DNA of 64,000 bases from Bactericera cockerelli. Lineage: Eukaryota; Arthropoda; Insecta; Hemiptera; Triozidae. The position numbers were made by a program, and so were the translations under genes. Where the stretch lies: NCBI GenBank assembly GCA_024516035.1, contig CM044955.1, positions 50,941,074-51,005,073 on the forward strand, written 5' to 3'. How positions within the stretch are numbered: the first letter of the stretch is position 1; each line of letters opens with the position of its first letter. The notes under the pieces were generated by a model, which searched no databases, had not been told where the DNA came from, and saw only the letters and a list, made by a program, of their open reading frames with translations. Of the stretch, positions 42,063-52,087 are shown piece by piece.

Positions 42063-43265
42063 TTAGTTTCCAAACTTGACCACCAATTCACCCCGTGGAT
42101 CCAGAATTATGAGTGGAAAGACTTTCTTGTAATCCAACTGTGGACTATTGTTTTCAATAAGAAAATGTAATAACTGACACGAATTTGATTATTAAGTTCT
42201 ACCAGAACCCTGAATGGCTGAATCCTAAACTGATTTACAGTTTCACAGGAATTCACACACAAGAGAGAAACAAGAGCAGTTCACAGAGTCGACTCGCGTG
42301 GATGATTCGCTCAATTGAATTACGAACGCCAGACCATCTCCATTAGTCGAAGATTTGTTTCCAACACAATAAGTCAGCCTGCGGCATTGAACCTCTGATG
42401 AGGCGTAAGATGGGTTGTATTTGTCGAACAATATGAAGTGATGCAGAAAAAAACACGGGCGATAATGAAATGATTTCATGTTTTGGGCAAAAAAAATTCT
42501 ACTTTTTGTGAGAAAACCAAGGAATATTATAAGAATAGGGTTCTTTCTAATAAGAAATAAGAAAGGTTTTTTGGGATATTTGTCACTGGCGGAAATCATT
42601 TCGGTGTCTGGTTTGAGGTAGTGTAAAGAGTAAAATTAAATAATATTCTTCTAAAACCGCGAGTTATCATACCTACACAATTATATCTTTTGCAAACGTT
42701 ATAGTGCTATACACTTGTAGGTGGATTGGTATAATTATAAGATATGAATTCATAGGTCATGGAAAACAGGTGATGTGGTTTATAAAGACAAGTAAAGATT
42801 CATGAACAAAATAATGGTTGATAAAAAAATGCTTTAATTTAAATCAAAGTTTTCTTCTTCTCGGCTTTTCTTCCGTACCTTCTACCTACACCCTGTATTA
42901 TGGAAGACTGTCGAACAACTATAGAAAAAATGTAGAAATTTAAAACTCTATAAACTACCCCCTCTGACCCCCCTTTAAAACAGGACAAAGTTCATCGTCA
43001 AAAGTGGGAAATGTAGCATAGACAGCATCTCCACACTCCCTGAGGAAGACAGATCCACCCCCAATCCGCAATGCATACAGAGTTTCCTTCTGCCCCATTA
43101 TCTGTCCACCCTAACCCGCAGTGTAACTGACCGTTTGCGTACCTAATTTTCTAACCCTATTCAGTTGGGTTTTCAAAAAGTAACCCCACAGTTCTACCCG
43201 CAATTAAGACCATCTCCCACTTCTACTCACAATTAAGACCATCTCTATCTTTCTCAATCACAAAC
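42063..43265. other. gene-free stretch
   Basis: A minus-strand frame of 118 codons (42243-42599) has no recognisable domain. No gene is supported. Confidence 0.45.
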
Positions 43266-43460
43266 TCGATACCCCTCACTCACATTATATTATCTCTCTC
43301 TCTCACTCTCACACACACACCACACACACATGCACACACAACCACACTTCATACCATAACACTCTCACTATCTTTTCTCTCTCACACACCCCATACACAA
43401 ACAAACACACATACACCCCGTACCATAACACTCTCACTATCTTTTCTCTCTTTCTATCAC
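43266..43460. repeat. CA/CT simple-sequence block, partly duplicated
   Basis: CTCTCTCTCA and CACACACACC tracts. The words ACCATAACACTCTCACTATC followed by TTTTCTCTC occur twice (about 43352 and 43422). Confidence 0.85.
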
Positions 43461-43747
43461 GCTAACCATATATGATATTGAGTATCGTACATTAGATACA
43501 CACACATTCCGTATCATGCTGTTTTCAATTCTTCAATCTATAAACACTACGGGGGTGAGTTTGACTATGACACCTCCTGTGCATTGTCTCTCATTGACAT
43601 CGGTGTTCATGGCATACCCTAGCAGCCGCTGTCAATACTAACATCGTACTGGAGAGGCAATGGATTAGAACAAACATAGAAGTGTTGTGACGGAGAATGT
43701 AAGCTACATTTTTTTATCCCTCTACACGTCTCTTCATCGAGGTTATT

Positions 43748-43850
43748 CATTTGAGAATAATAGTAATAATAATACTCCGTCTTTATTAAGGACATAATTT
43801 GAGAATAATAGTAATAATAATACTCCGTCCTTATCCAGGACATTAAATCA
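43748..43850 (+). repeat. ~52-bp direct duplication
   Basis: TTTGAGAATAATAGTAATAA, then TAATACTCCGTC, occurs twice with small differences. Confidence 0.8.
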
Positions 43851-43974
43851 AATAGAATGGTTGGCGTTAGGAAGGCCAGCCGTAACAATGTGCTAAAACT
43901 AACCAATCTCAACCATGAGGTTGAACAACATCGACCCTCCTTAGGCAGGATAAGACAGAATAAAAGAAGAAGAA

Positions 43975-44195
43975 ATAATAATATCGCCTTAATATATATA
44001 CAGTCCGATTCGGACTATTAAATTCCCATTATTCCAGGAGTAAGCCCACAAGACATAATATTATGAGGTATAAAAATCCCAAATGGGAGGATAACTTGTC
44101 ATGTCCCGGCTGGGTTTCGAACCCTCGAACTCTGGAATCTTTTGATTCACAGAGTGCCGCCTTTACGACTGAGCTACCGGTACAGACGCAGGGGG
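43975..44195 (-). repeat. tRNA-headed SINE (GTCCCGGTAGCTCAGTGG family)
   Basis: Full minus-strand copy: GGTAGCTCAGTCGTAAAGGC, box B GGGTTCGAAACCCAGCC, then GGGACATGACAAGTTATCCT, the CTTACTGCTGGA...TAATGGGAA motif set and GGCGATATTATT at the 3' end. Confidence 0.88.
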
Positions 44196-46080
44196 TATAT
44201 CAAGTGCAATGGAGGTTCTGTACATTATTTCATTCAATGCTAAATGTGGCGAGTGAATAAGAAATTCAGCCATCTTAGGGCTAATTACTCTGATGAGCAA
44301 AATAAGTAACATGGACTTCTTTTTCACTAAGAGAATGACATAAAAAATACATATTACTCCCCAGAAATCTCTTATATGTATATTTTTTTTTTTTTTTTAC
44401 AGAGGACCCATCCTAAGCCATTTTTATTTGGCTTCTAAGATATATTAGAAATATAGGAAGTATTTTTTACATTATGTAGATATGCAATAATATATTTGTG
44501 TTTGATGACAAACATTTTTTCTTTTTTTCAACAAATACTTGAAATATATTTACTTACATATAATCATCTTCTTCCTTTTTAATCACAAAGTTTCAGTAGT
44601 GTTCTGAGTGCGTTAGCATGTGTTGAACCCTACCGTGCAAGAAAGGCATTTTTGTATATAAAAAATGCCTTTCTTTAACTGTACATTTTAACTGAGAGTA
44701 AAATTGTGTACTTTTTAGTTCGTCAGGCATAAGTCTCACTTCACCAAGAATTTTATGAACCACCTATTTACTTTAGTGAATAGAAATGTCTAATGCTTTG
44801 CTTCAAATTAACTTGCCAACTATACGTGTGTTACGTAAAATCGATAGACAAAGAATAATGTATTTTTTATACGATGTAAATGAAGTCATTTTTAGAGAGC
44901 CATTATTTCTCTCTCTACTTGACATATCTCCAAACATGTTAAAAATTTCACTGAATTTCATTGTTTTCTTGCTTTTATATTAAAACATTTAATAATATTT
45001 CTATTGTAATAATAGATTTTTGGTTCAAATTTCATTATTGCTCGAATACTTCTCTCTGTCTAAGTACCGCATGTACGTTTATAAGCTAGACAGAAATGTA
45101 TTTCGAGTTGACAGAAATTGGCGACACTCGTAATGTTCCATTTGAACATTTTTCACTTTGAACATTATTTGGGGGAATTTCTCCACGTTTTGACCCATTA
45201 AAAAAACGAGTTTTTCAGTATGTACTTCGATTAAAAATACGGATTTGATTTTATTCTGTTCAGTACTATTATTACTATTAGGTAAAGACCAAGTAAAATA
45301 ATAATTATCATTATAGTACAGGGGGCAAGTATTATTCCCATTATTATTTCAACGCCTAAAACTGTGTATTGTGGTCAATAGATTGCAGGTACTACTTAAA
45401 ATACCGTCATCAATATACTACTTTTGTTCAAACACCTCGGCCAAGGTGGGAACAACGTCCTATACAACGAAGAAGACAGCGCGGCAGAGAGTATTTTTCA
45501 CAAAAAATGTTAATCAAGAAGTTGGTTCTAAGTTCCCATTTCTGTATTATAAACATGAAACGCCCAGGCTTCCCCCAGAAGGTGGAAATAGCCGATGGCG
45601 CTGACTTCAGGCCCGAAATATATAATGTACGACAGTACCCCTTTGTGTAGAGTAGGGTTAGGGAAAATAAATAAAAGGCCATGCCTCGGACCGTATCTAT
45701 AGGCTGCAGTCGAAAATACTTCTACCCATGTTTGCCGGGTGTCTTTGAAAAAAAATCTCCCTATCCTCTCATTAGAAATCAGGTGCTCACAGATATCTGC
45801 TCTACCTACGTATATGTTTACCTTTATAATATAATTATGTAGATATGAAAGTCATCCAACTGAAAGTATGAAGTACACACATGCCATCGAAATAGTCATT
45901 AATGAAATTAGCATGCACTTGACGGGCTCAAAATTAATAGACTGTATTTCACAAGCGCTCTTCGCTCGCCTAGGAAATCGATTAACCAGGCAAACCTACG
46001 CAAGAGGCAATTAACACAGCGTTGATTGAAGTCAGGAAATAACATGCAGCATGCAGAACGAGTTGGGGACCCTTCAGCAA
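44196..46080. other. gene-free stretch with a hairpin and minisatellite relic
   Basis: A perfect 14-bp stem hairpin lies at 44640-44674 (AGAAAGGCATTTTT and its complement, 7-nt loop). At 45646-45692 a relic of the 45-bp unit reads GTAGAGTAGGGTTAGGGAAA, then AAAAGGCCATGCCTCGG. No gene is supported. Confidence 0.55.
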
Positions 46081-46082
46081 TC

Positions 46083-46552
46083 AGCATTCGCTTGGATGGA
46101 TCCGGGTGTCGGCACTTAGCTGAAATTTCGCGTGTCTATACTTCTTCATCTATCCTTAGAAAGCATTCGCTTGGATGGATCCTGGTGTCGGCACTTAGCT
46201 GAAATTTCGCGTGTCTATACTTCTTCATCTATCCTTAGAAAGCATTCGCCTGGATGGATTCTGGTGTCGGCATCACTTTGCTGAAATTTCGCGTGTCTAT
46301 ACTTTTTCATCTATCCTTAGAAAGCATTCGCCTGGATGGATCCTGGTGTCGGCACTTAGCTGAAATTTCGCGTGTCTATACTTCTTCATCTATCCTTAGA
46401 AAGCATTCGCCTGGATGGATTCTGGTGTCGGCATCACTTAGCTGAAATTTCGCGTGTCTATACTTCTTCATCTATCCTTAGAAAGCATTCGCCTGGATGG
46501 ATCCTGGTGTCGGCACTTAGATGAAATTTCGCGTGTCTATACTTCTTCATGG
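46083..46552 (+). repeat. 79/82-bp tandem repeat, six copies
   Basis: Units begin AGCATTCGC at 46083, 46162, 46241, 46323, 46402 and 46484. Lengths are 79, 79, 82, 79 and 82. The 3-bp difference is an ATC insertion (GGCATCACTT versus GGCACTTAG) found in the third and fifth copies, which suggests expansion of a two-unit block. Confidence 0.93.
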
Positions 46553-46879
46553 AAGGATCGAGTGTTTTGCAATGAACTGAAATATTCATGAATTCAAACC
46601 CCTCGAATATCTGCATGACACTTGGCAGATATTATTATTCATAAATTAATATAGCAACAAGATGTGACAAGGCTGAGAAACAACAATATTTTTTTATCAA
46701 CTAAATGTAAATTTATTTCTTAGTGGTGACTTATATGTATGTACTGTACATTGTAGAGTACATACATATTTCAATATCAATTATGTAACTCTTCATTAAT
46801 TACTGCAAGAGACTGCCGTTTCTGACAAGGCCGCGAGGGAAGTTGTCATCAGTTGGTCAAGATATTCAGAGAAATACAC
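46553..46879. other. gene-free stretch
   Basis: AT-rich; nothing recognised. Confidence 0.45.
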
Positions 46880-47090
46880 TGACGGATAGATACAAGTCGG
46901 GCTAAATTGGAAACCCTCTATCCGCAGGAAACTCACAAACCTGCTACCCACGAATAACCTTACCCAGCCTGGGTTGGGTTGGAATGCCAGCATCACGAAG
47001 TCTTCACCTCGCTGCACATTGCTTAACTTCGGTGATACTATACGAGAACCGGTTCATTCAAAGTGCCATCGACGCTGGCTATCGCTGTGA
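46880..47090 (-). repeat. 5S rRNA-derived SINE
   Basis: Minus strand: GATGGCACTTTGAATGAACC, then GGTTCTCGTATAGTATCACC, then GAAGTTAAGCAATGTGCAGC (the 5S 5' part with GGTTCTCGT is preserved here), then GATGCTGGCATTCCAACCC and CCAGGCTGGGTAAGG. Confidence 0.9.
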
Positions 47091-47630
47091 TAATGGGACT
47101 TATTACTTACTTTTATTTTAGTCCTAGTCGTGCAGTACAAAAGAAGGCAATATCATTATTATTGTTAAGAAAGATCATTATTTTTCAAATATTTTTCAGG
47201 GTTAAAATCTTAGGTCTGTGTTCGAGATATTCACTCCATGTAGCTGAAATGAATAATATTGTTCATGGTTGAATAAATAACAGATACCGTAATTATTACA
47301 ATATTTTCAAGAGCACCTGCTTGGTGGAATGTAGCATTTGTATTCAACGTTGACAATATAGTAGACATAGCAGTTTAGAATTTCATTAAATAAATTACTA
47401 CAAAACATTTCGAGGAAAAATGTTACGTTCATAATTTAATAAATCCCTGTGTGAATATCAATAATATGTTCAAGGCAATGGCATTTGCTATCGATGTTTT
47501 GAAGTGTTCTCATTAAATTAAAAATGTCTTCTGTTTCCAACTCTACTTGTGGTGAAACACTTCTAATGACCGTCGCGGCGTGGTAGAAATCCTGGTGACT
47601 AGTTGTCTAACAAGAAAATTTCACATCACT
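47091..47630. other. gene-free stretch, possible 3' flank of NUDT2
   Basis: AT-rich; no supported gene. The 3' untranslated region of the minus-strand NUDT2-like gene would extend into this side. Confidence 0.4.
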
Positions 47631-47635
47631 ATGAC

Positions 47636-47966
47636 TTCTTATGCTCCTCAGTGGCTATAGAAATGAGTGACGTCACAGTTCAGGACTTGGAGGACTTGCT
47701 ATCCTCCTCCGTGGCTATGGGAATGAGTGACGTCACAGTTCAGGACTTGGAGGACTTGCTATCTTCCTCAGTAGCTATGGGAATGAGTGACGTCACAGTT
47801 CAGGACTTGGAGGACTTGCTATCCTCCTCAGTGGCTATGGGAATGAGTGACGTCACAGTTCAGGACTTGGAGGACTTGCTATCCTCCTCAGTGGCTATGG
47901 GAATGAGTGACGTCACAGTTCAGGACTTGGAGGACTTGCTATCCTCCTCCGTGGCTATGGGAATGG
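47636..47966. repeat. 60-bp minisatellite derived from the 3' end of the NUDT2 ORF
   Basis: Five to six units with GTGACGTCACAGTTCAGGAC, then TTGGAGGACTTGCTATCCTC, then CTCAGTGGCTATGGGAATGA. Read on the minus strand each unit encodes IPIATEEDSKSSKS and a TGA, so only the unit next to the gene is translated. On the plus strand the 60-bp period leaves a 131-codon frame, which I regard as a by-product. Confidence 0.93.
47668..47915. promoter_or_regulatory. five evenly spaced TGACGTCA palindromes (CRE-like)
   Basis: TGACGTCA occurs at 47668, 47728, 47788, 47848 and 47908, exactly 60 bp apart. This is the consensus full site of CREB/ATF bZIP factors. Binding is not shown; the sites may be passengers of the minisatellite. 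Confidence 0.6.
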
Positions 47967-48420
47967 CGGAGAAGTCGAGCTCGCTCTCCTGCTGCTGACA
48001 CGAGTCCACCTTGAGGGCCAGATGCACATCGGCCGCGTGGTACAAGTCCTCCATCTGCAGGTGCTCAAACAGCTCGCAGGCCTCGTCCAGAGAGACCCAC
48101 TTGTAGTCGCGGTGCTCCTTGGAGAGCTGGGGCGGCTTGTCCTTCTTCAGCTTGGCCATGAAGTACACCACCGTCTTGTTGCGCCCGTGGGCGGGGTAGC
48201 TCATCTCCTTCTTGAAGAACTTGTCCAGCTCGTAGTCGCCCGGGCGGTACCCCGACTCCTCCTCCGTCTCCCTCACCGCCGCCTGGATGTCTGTCTCGTT
48301 CCCGTCGTGGTGGCCCTTGGGCGGCGACCAATGGTAGGGCGGGTAGTTGGCCTTCATCAGGAGGTACTCGTGAGGGCGCGCGCCCCGGTACAGGACGATA
48401 CCTGCTGCCCGCACAGACAT
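47920..48420 (-). CDS. NUDT2: NUDT2-like bis(5'-nucleosyl)-tetraphosphatase (Ap4A hydrolase), 166 aa
   Basis: The protein starts MSVRAAGIVLYR, as NUDT2 proteins start with M-x-x-R-A-x-G. It carries a perfect Nudix box: G36, E42, then R50-E51-T-E-E54-E55-S-G57-Y58 (GX5EX7REUXEEXGU), preceded by HWSPPKGH. The Nudix glutamates bind the catalytic divalent metal. The family hydrolyses diadenosine tetraphosphate to ATP and AMP. Later KWVSLDEACELFEH and LYHAADVHLAL match the C-terminal half. Vertebrate NUDT2 is about 147 aa, so the tail ESELDFSAIPIATEEDSKSS is an extension lying in the first unit of the adjacent minisatellite. An upstream in-frame ATG (48471) exists, but a TCCTTAG splice acceptor (exon from 48450) makes the internal ATG the better start, with a 5' exon off to the right. 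The CDS is far richer in G+C than its surroundings. The frame is intact and probably functional. Confidence 0.93.
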   Translation of the reverse strand: MSVRAAGIVLYRGARPHEYLLMKANYPPYHWSPPKGHHDGNETDIQAAVRETEEESGYRPGDYELDKFFKKEMSYPAHGRNKTVVYFMAKLKKDKPPQLSKEHRDYKWVSLDEACELFEHLQMEDLYHAADVHLALKVDSCQQQESELDFSAIPIATEEDSKSSKS

Positions 48421-48449
48421 GTTTTTGGGCCGCTTGGCGTCCGTGAGGC

Positions 48450-48850
48450 CTAAGGACAGAAGAACAGACATGAGAGGCCTAAGGAACAGAAGAAACAGAT
48501 ATGAGAGGCTTGGGATTGGGGAAAGGAGGAGGTAAGGCGAATGAACAGAGCTAAGGGAAAGAAGAGACAGCTATGGGAGACCTAGGAACACAAGGAGGGA
48601 GGGCTGATAAGGAGGATACAAAACAGAACTAACAAAATTAAGAACATATTTTCGACATACATAAAGGGGTGACCTTCTAACAGAATAAACATACCTAAGA
48701 AATCTAGGGACAAAAAAGGGAAGGCCTAAGAACAAGAGAAATAGGACTGACATATCTCAAGGACAATCAGAGGAATGGCCTATGGACAAGATAAACAGGA
48801 CTGACATATCTCAAGGACAATCAGAGGAAGAGCCTAGGGAGAATCTTGGA
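48450..48850 (-). repeat. imperfect short repeats in the presumed NUDT2 5' intron
   Basis: Variants of GAGGCCTAAGGACAGAAGAA and GACTGACATATCTCAAGGAC, then AATCAGAGGA recur. The last is a clear ~57-bp duplication (about 48745 and 48800). Confidence 0.7.
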
Positions 48851-49289
48851 CTTGAACGATGACGTTTCTATATTAAGGGACCATCTACATAATTATTTAC
48901 TTTTACAGTTTAAAGTAAATGAAAACATACATAATATAATGGACACTTGGACAGATGAATCTACCAGCTACACTCTCGTATGACTATGAAAGTTCCGGGT
49001 GTTTTTTAAAAGCTTGAAAAATGATTTCACATCGGAAAAGATTCTTCTTCTTATTTATATGGATTAAGTAGAGGTACATAGTTTTTGACAAAAGGAATAC
49101 AATGACTTAATATTTTTTCTTGTGTACGTAATTATGTTGTGAAAACCAAACCCATTATAGTAGTTGTCTTATCTGGACTGGATCAAAGTACAAGTTGCAA
49201 ATATCTAACAATACTTTTCCTTTTTTTTTCATTTCTTTTTTTTGGGTTTAACGTCGCTTTCAAGAACTTGGTCTATCACAGTCATATTT
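48851..49289. other. gene-free stretch
   Basis: AT-rich; nothing recognised. Confidence 0.45.
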
Positions 49290-49500
49290 TCCTTCGTCAA
49301 TTTATAAGATTTATATAAAGGGTTGAGTAGAAGAAATTGCCACAGGCAATAACCCCGCCCTTTAGGTAGGACATTAGCTTCATTCACTTTTTTGTTCTTG
49401 TTTCTTTGTTGAATCTATTTTTTTAAATTGTATTTTACTGTATATATTTTGTTTCATTGTATTTTACTGTATATATTTTGTCTTACCTAATAAAGCATAA
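49290..49500 (+). repeat. interspersed repeat, probable LINE 3' end (opposite orientation)
   Basis: GAAATTGCCACAGGCAATAA, then CCCCGCCCTTTAGGTAGGAC, then TTTGTTCTTGTTTCTTTG and a duplicated TTTTACTGTATATATTTTGT, ending CCTAATAAAGC with an AATAAA signal. It is the inverse of 19235-19470 and 28905-29095, and shows that the element's 3' end faces right here. Confidence 0.6.
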
Positions 49501-49849
49501 TACTATAATAATAATATAAGACAGCTCTACCACTACGCTATCAGTTGTAGCGCCATCGACCTTTCCTTGTTTGACAGTTCAAATATAAAGCATATAAATC
49601 ACACTCGTGTACTTATGTTCTGATAATCTTCATAACAATTGACCAAATGAAGCGGACATGGATTTCTCTCTGTTTGCACGTTTGAAAATTCGCCACGCCA
49701 GAACTGCCAATGAATGGGAACAGGGTTACCTCCGAACAATGTCATCGACTTGTGTTTATTCCACAAGCTGTTTTTGCAAATAGCGCGAGGGGAGGGGAAT
49801 GGACTTTTTTTAATACCTTGATCAGTCAAAACAGAAAAGTGTGAAAGTT

Positions 49850-50000
49850 TTTACCCCCCATTCGCTGGGCAGGCCGGTAACTCAAATTAACCTCAACCAG
49901 ACTGAGTGGGGCCGTGATGACCATGTGGATGGATTGCAAATTAATTCTGGTCAATAATCCATGTCTTTACCACACTGGACGTTGCTTAACTGGTGTATTC
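49850..50000 (-). repeat. 5S-derived SINE, decayed
   Basis: Minus strand: CAGTTAAGCAACGTCCAGTG, then TGGTAAAGACATGGATTATT, then GAGGTTAATTTGAG and CCCAGCGAATGGGGG. Confidence 0.7.
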
Positions 50001-50443
50001 AACGTACCATCCCCAGTGGCAAGAACTCTTGAAGAAGGTTAAAAGCCTATCGTTCGTACTAATCCCGGGTTTTTTGATTTCACCAGGCATTCGTCTCCTT
50101 TTGGGAGAGCATCAAGGAGTCAACACTCAAGGCAAGACAACAGACAAAGGAACGGGAGGAAATCATTTTGTAATCTTAGCAGGATCATTTTAATTCACAA
50201 AGAAAGGATTTTTCCCTCCATAGCAAAACAAGCTTGTGCAAAAAACAGAACAGCGCGGACAAATTATGAAGAGGTTATTTTCCTAATGTCCCTGACATTT
50301 TTGCTGATACGATATCCGCTATCTACAGATAGGGAGTACCTTCATTCAATTGTTGACCTATCCCATATGGATCACAAGTATCTTATCAGTGCGAGCGAAA
50401 AATTTGCCACTATCAAAGATATACATATATTAACTTTTTGATA
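50001..50443. other. gene-free stretch
   Basis: No supported gene. Confidence 0.4.
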
Positions 50444-50724
50444 TACACTTGAGAGCAACAAAAGCGAATCAAACTTTCTCCTCCACCAAATCTGCGATAT
50501 CTTCGAAATTACTATTTCTATCGAGTTGTAAGATGTCTCAAAATGTTGTAAATTTTGTTTTCCACAATTTCATAATTCGATTGTTAAAAAAAAACTACCA
50601 GAAGCCGTCAAAATGAAGTTTTACTGCAGGATGTCAAAAAAGAAGAAAATCATGATTTTTTTATTTTTAACAAAAGAAGTTATAACATGAGAAATCAAAA
50701 AGATTCATTCATAATAATGGTGAA

Positions 50725-51123
50725 TCAGTATTTTGTGTTGCCTCCCTGAGCTCTGATCACAGCATTCATTCGATTTGGTATTGACTGGATCAAAGTAACC
50801 ACAATTTCTTGAGACAACCTCTCCCATTCTTCGGTGAGGGCGATCTTGAGCTCTGCTACAGTCTGGGGAGCCGGTATTCTGCCTCGAACACTTTGCTTGA
50901 GTTGGTTCCATAGATTTTCGATCGGTTTGAGGTCGGGACTAAGAGAGGGCCAGTCCAAAGTGTCAATATTCTCCTCACCCAAGAACTCCCGAACACAAAT
51001 AGCCGCATGTGGGCGGGCCTTGTCGTGCATGAGAAGGAACTGGTGGCCCATAATTTGAGCGAGAGGAACCACATGGGTCAACAGGACTTCAAAAAGCTGG
51101 AATTTAACCAAAGAGAGCTTCAA
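50725..51123 (-). pseudogene. inverted copy of the Tc1 transposase C-terminal half
   Basis: Minus-strand frame from about 51077 down to 50725 repeats THVVPLAQIMGHQFLLMHDK to QGGNTKY with only a few differences (for example H for D, I for N). It starts with unrelated residues from the loop and lacks the first Asp. It is part of the foldback, not an independent gene. Confidence 0.92.
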
Positions 51124-51139
51124 CTGGACCCAAACTCTC

Positions 51140-51806
51140 CAGAGAGCACAGGGAAAGGAGACTCAGATTCGCCATAGAACACGTGGATTGGACACCCGAG
51201 CAATGGCGCTCTGTTCTCTACACTGATGAATTCCGGGTGTGTTTGTTTGGTAATGACAGAAGGAAAAGAGTCTATCAAAGAGCGGGAGATAGGTATGCTG
51301 AGTGATGCATCACAGAAACTGTTAGTTTCGGCGGTGGTTCCTGTATGGTGTGGGGTGGGATTTCAACTGAAAGAAAGACTGAATTGGTTTTCATCACATG
51401 CGGTGCGGGAGGTGGCCTGAACAGTCAGCGATACATTGATAACATCCTGCAGACCCATGTGGTTCCTCTCGCTCAAATTATGGGCGACCAGTTCCTCCTC
51501 ATGCACGACAAGGCCCGCCCACATGCGGCTAACTGTGTTCGGGAGTTCTTGGGTGAGGAGAATATTGACACTTTGGACTGGCCCTCTCTTAGTCCCGACC
51601 TCAAACCGATCGAAAATCTATGGAACCAACTCAAGCAAAGTGTTCGAGGCAGAATACCGGCTCCCCAGACTGTAGCAGAGCTCAAAATCGCCCTCACCGA
51701 AGAATGGGAGAGGTTGTCTCAAGAAATTGTGGTTACTTTGATCCAGTCAATACCAAATCGAATGAATGCTGTGATCAGAGCTCAGGGAGGCAACACAAAA
51801 TACTGA
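51140..51806 (+). pseudogene. Tc1-type DD34E transposase, N-terminus lost and interrupted by a stop
   Basis: The sense reading begins in RLRFAIEHVDWTPEQWRSVL, then YTDEF (first catalytic Asp, about 51227). It continues to GDRYAE, then an in-frame TGA at about 51302, and reopens with FGGGSCMVWGGIS, LLMHDKARPHAA (second Asp, usually HDNARPH) and SPDLKPIENLW (Glu). Exactly 34 residues separate Asp and Glu, which defines DD34E. The DNA-binding N-terminus is absent, so the copy is dead. It ends QGGNTKY and a stop. Confidence 0.92.
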
Positions 51807-52087
51807 TTCACCATTATTATGAATGAATCTTTTTGATTTCTCATGTTATAACTTCTTTTGTTAAAAATAAAAAAATCATGATTTTCTTCTTTTTTGACAT
51901 CCTGTAGTAAAACTTCATTTTGACGGCTTCTGGTAGTTTTTTTTTAACAATCGAATTATGAAATTGTGGAAAACAAAATTTACAACATTTTGAGACATCT
52001 TGCGACTCGATAGAAATAGTAATTTCGAAGATATCGCAGATTTGGTGGAGGAGAAAGTTTGATTCGCTTTTGTTGCTCTCAAGTGTA

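Larger units (their letters stand above)
50446..52085 (+). mobile_element. Tc1-family element rearranged into a foldback
   Basis: The ends are CACTTGAGAGCAACAAAAGC and its complement, with TA on both sides (50444-50445 and 52086-52087). The left ~632 bp (50446 to about 51077) is the inverse complement of the right ~632 bp (about 51454-52085). The 5' half of the transposase gene has thus been replaced by a backwards copy of the 3' half. The total length, 1640 bp, is close to a normal Tc1 element. Arm identity is very high by eye. Confidence 0.95.

Noticed and set aside
42243..42599. 118-codon minus-strand frame
   Set aside because: No domain or homologous features; AT-rich random-like composition.
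47603..47998. 131-codon plus-strand ORF with a 20-residue repeat SDVTVQDLEDLLSSSVAMGM
   Set aside because: It is the antisense reading of the NUDT2 3' end and its minisatellite; the 60-bp period keeps any frame open.
48022..48453. 143-codon plus-strand and 88-codon minus-strand frames over NUDT2
   Set aside because: Shadow frames of a G+C-rich coding exon.
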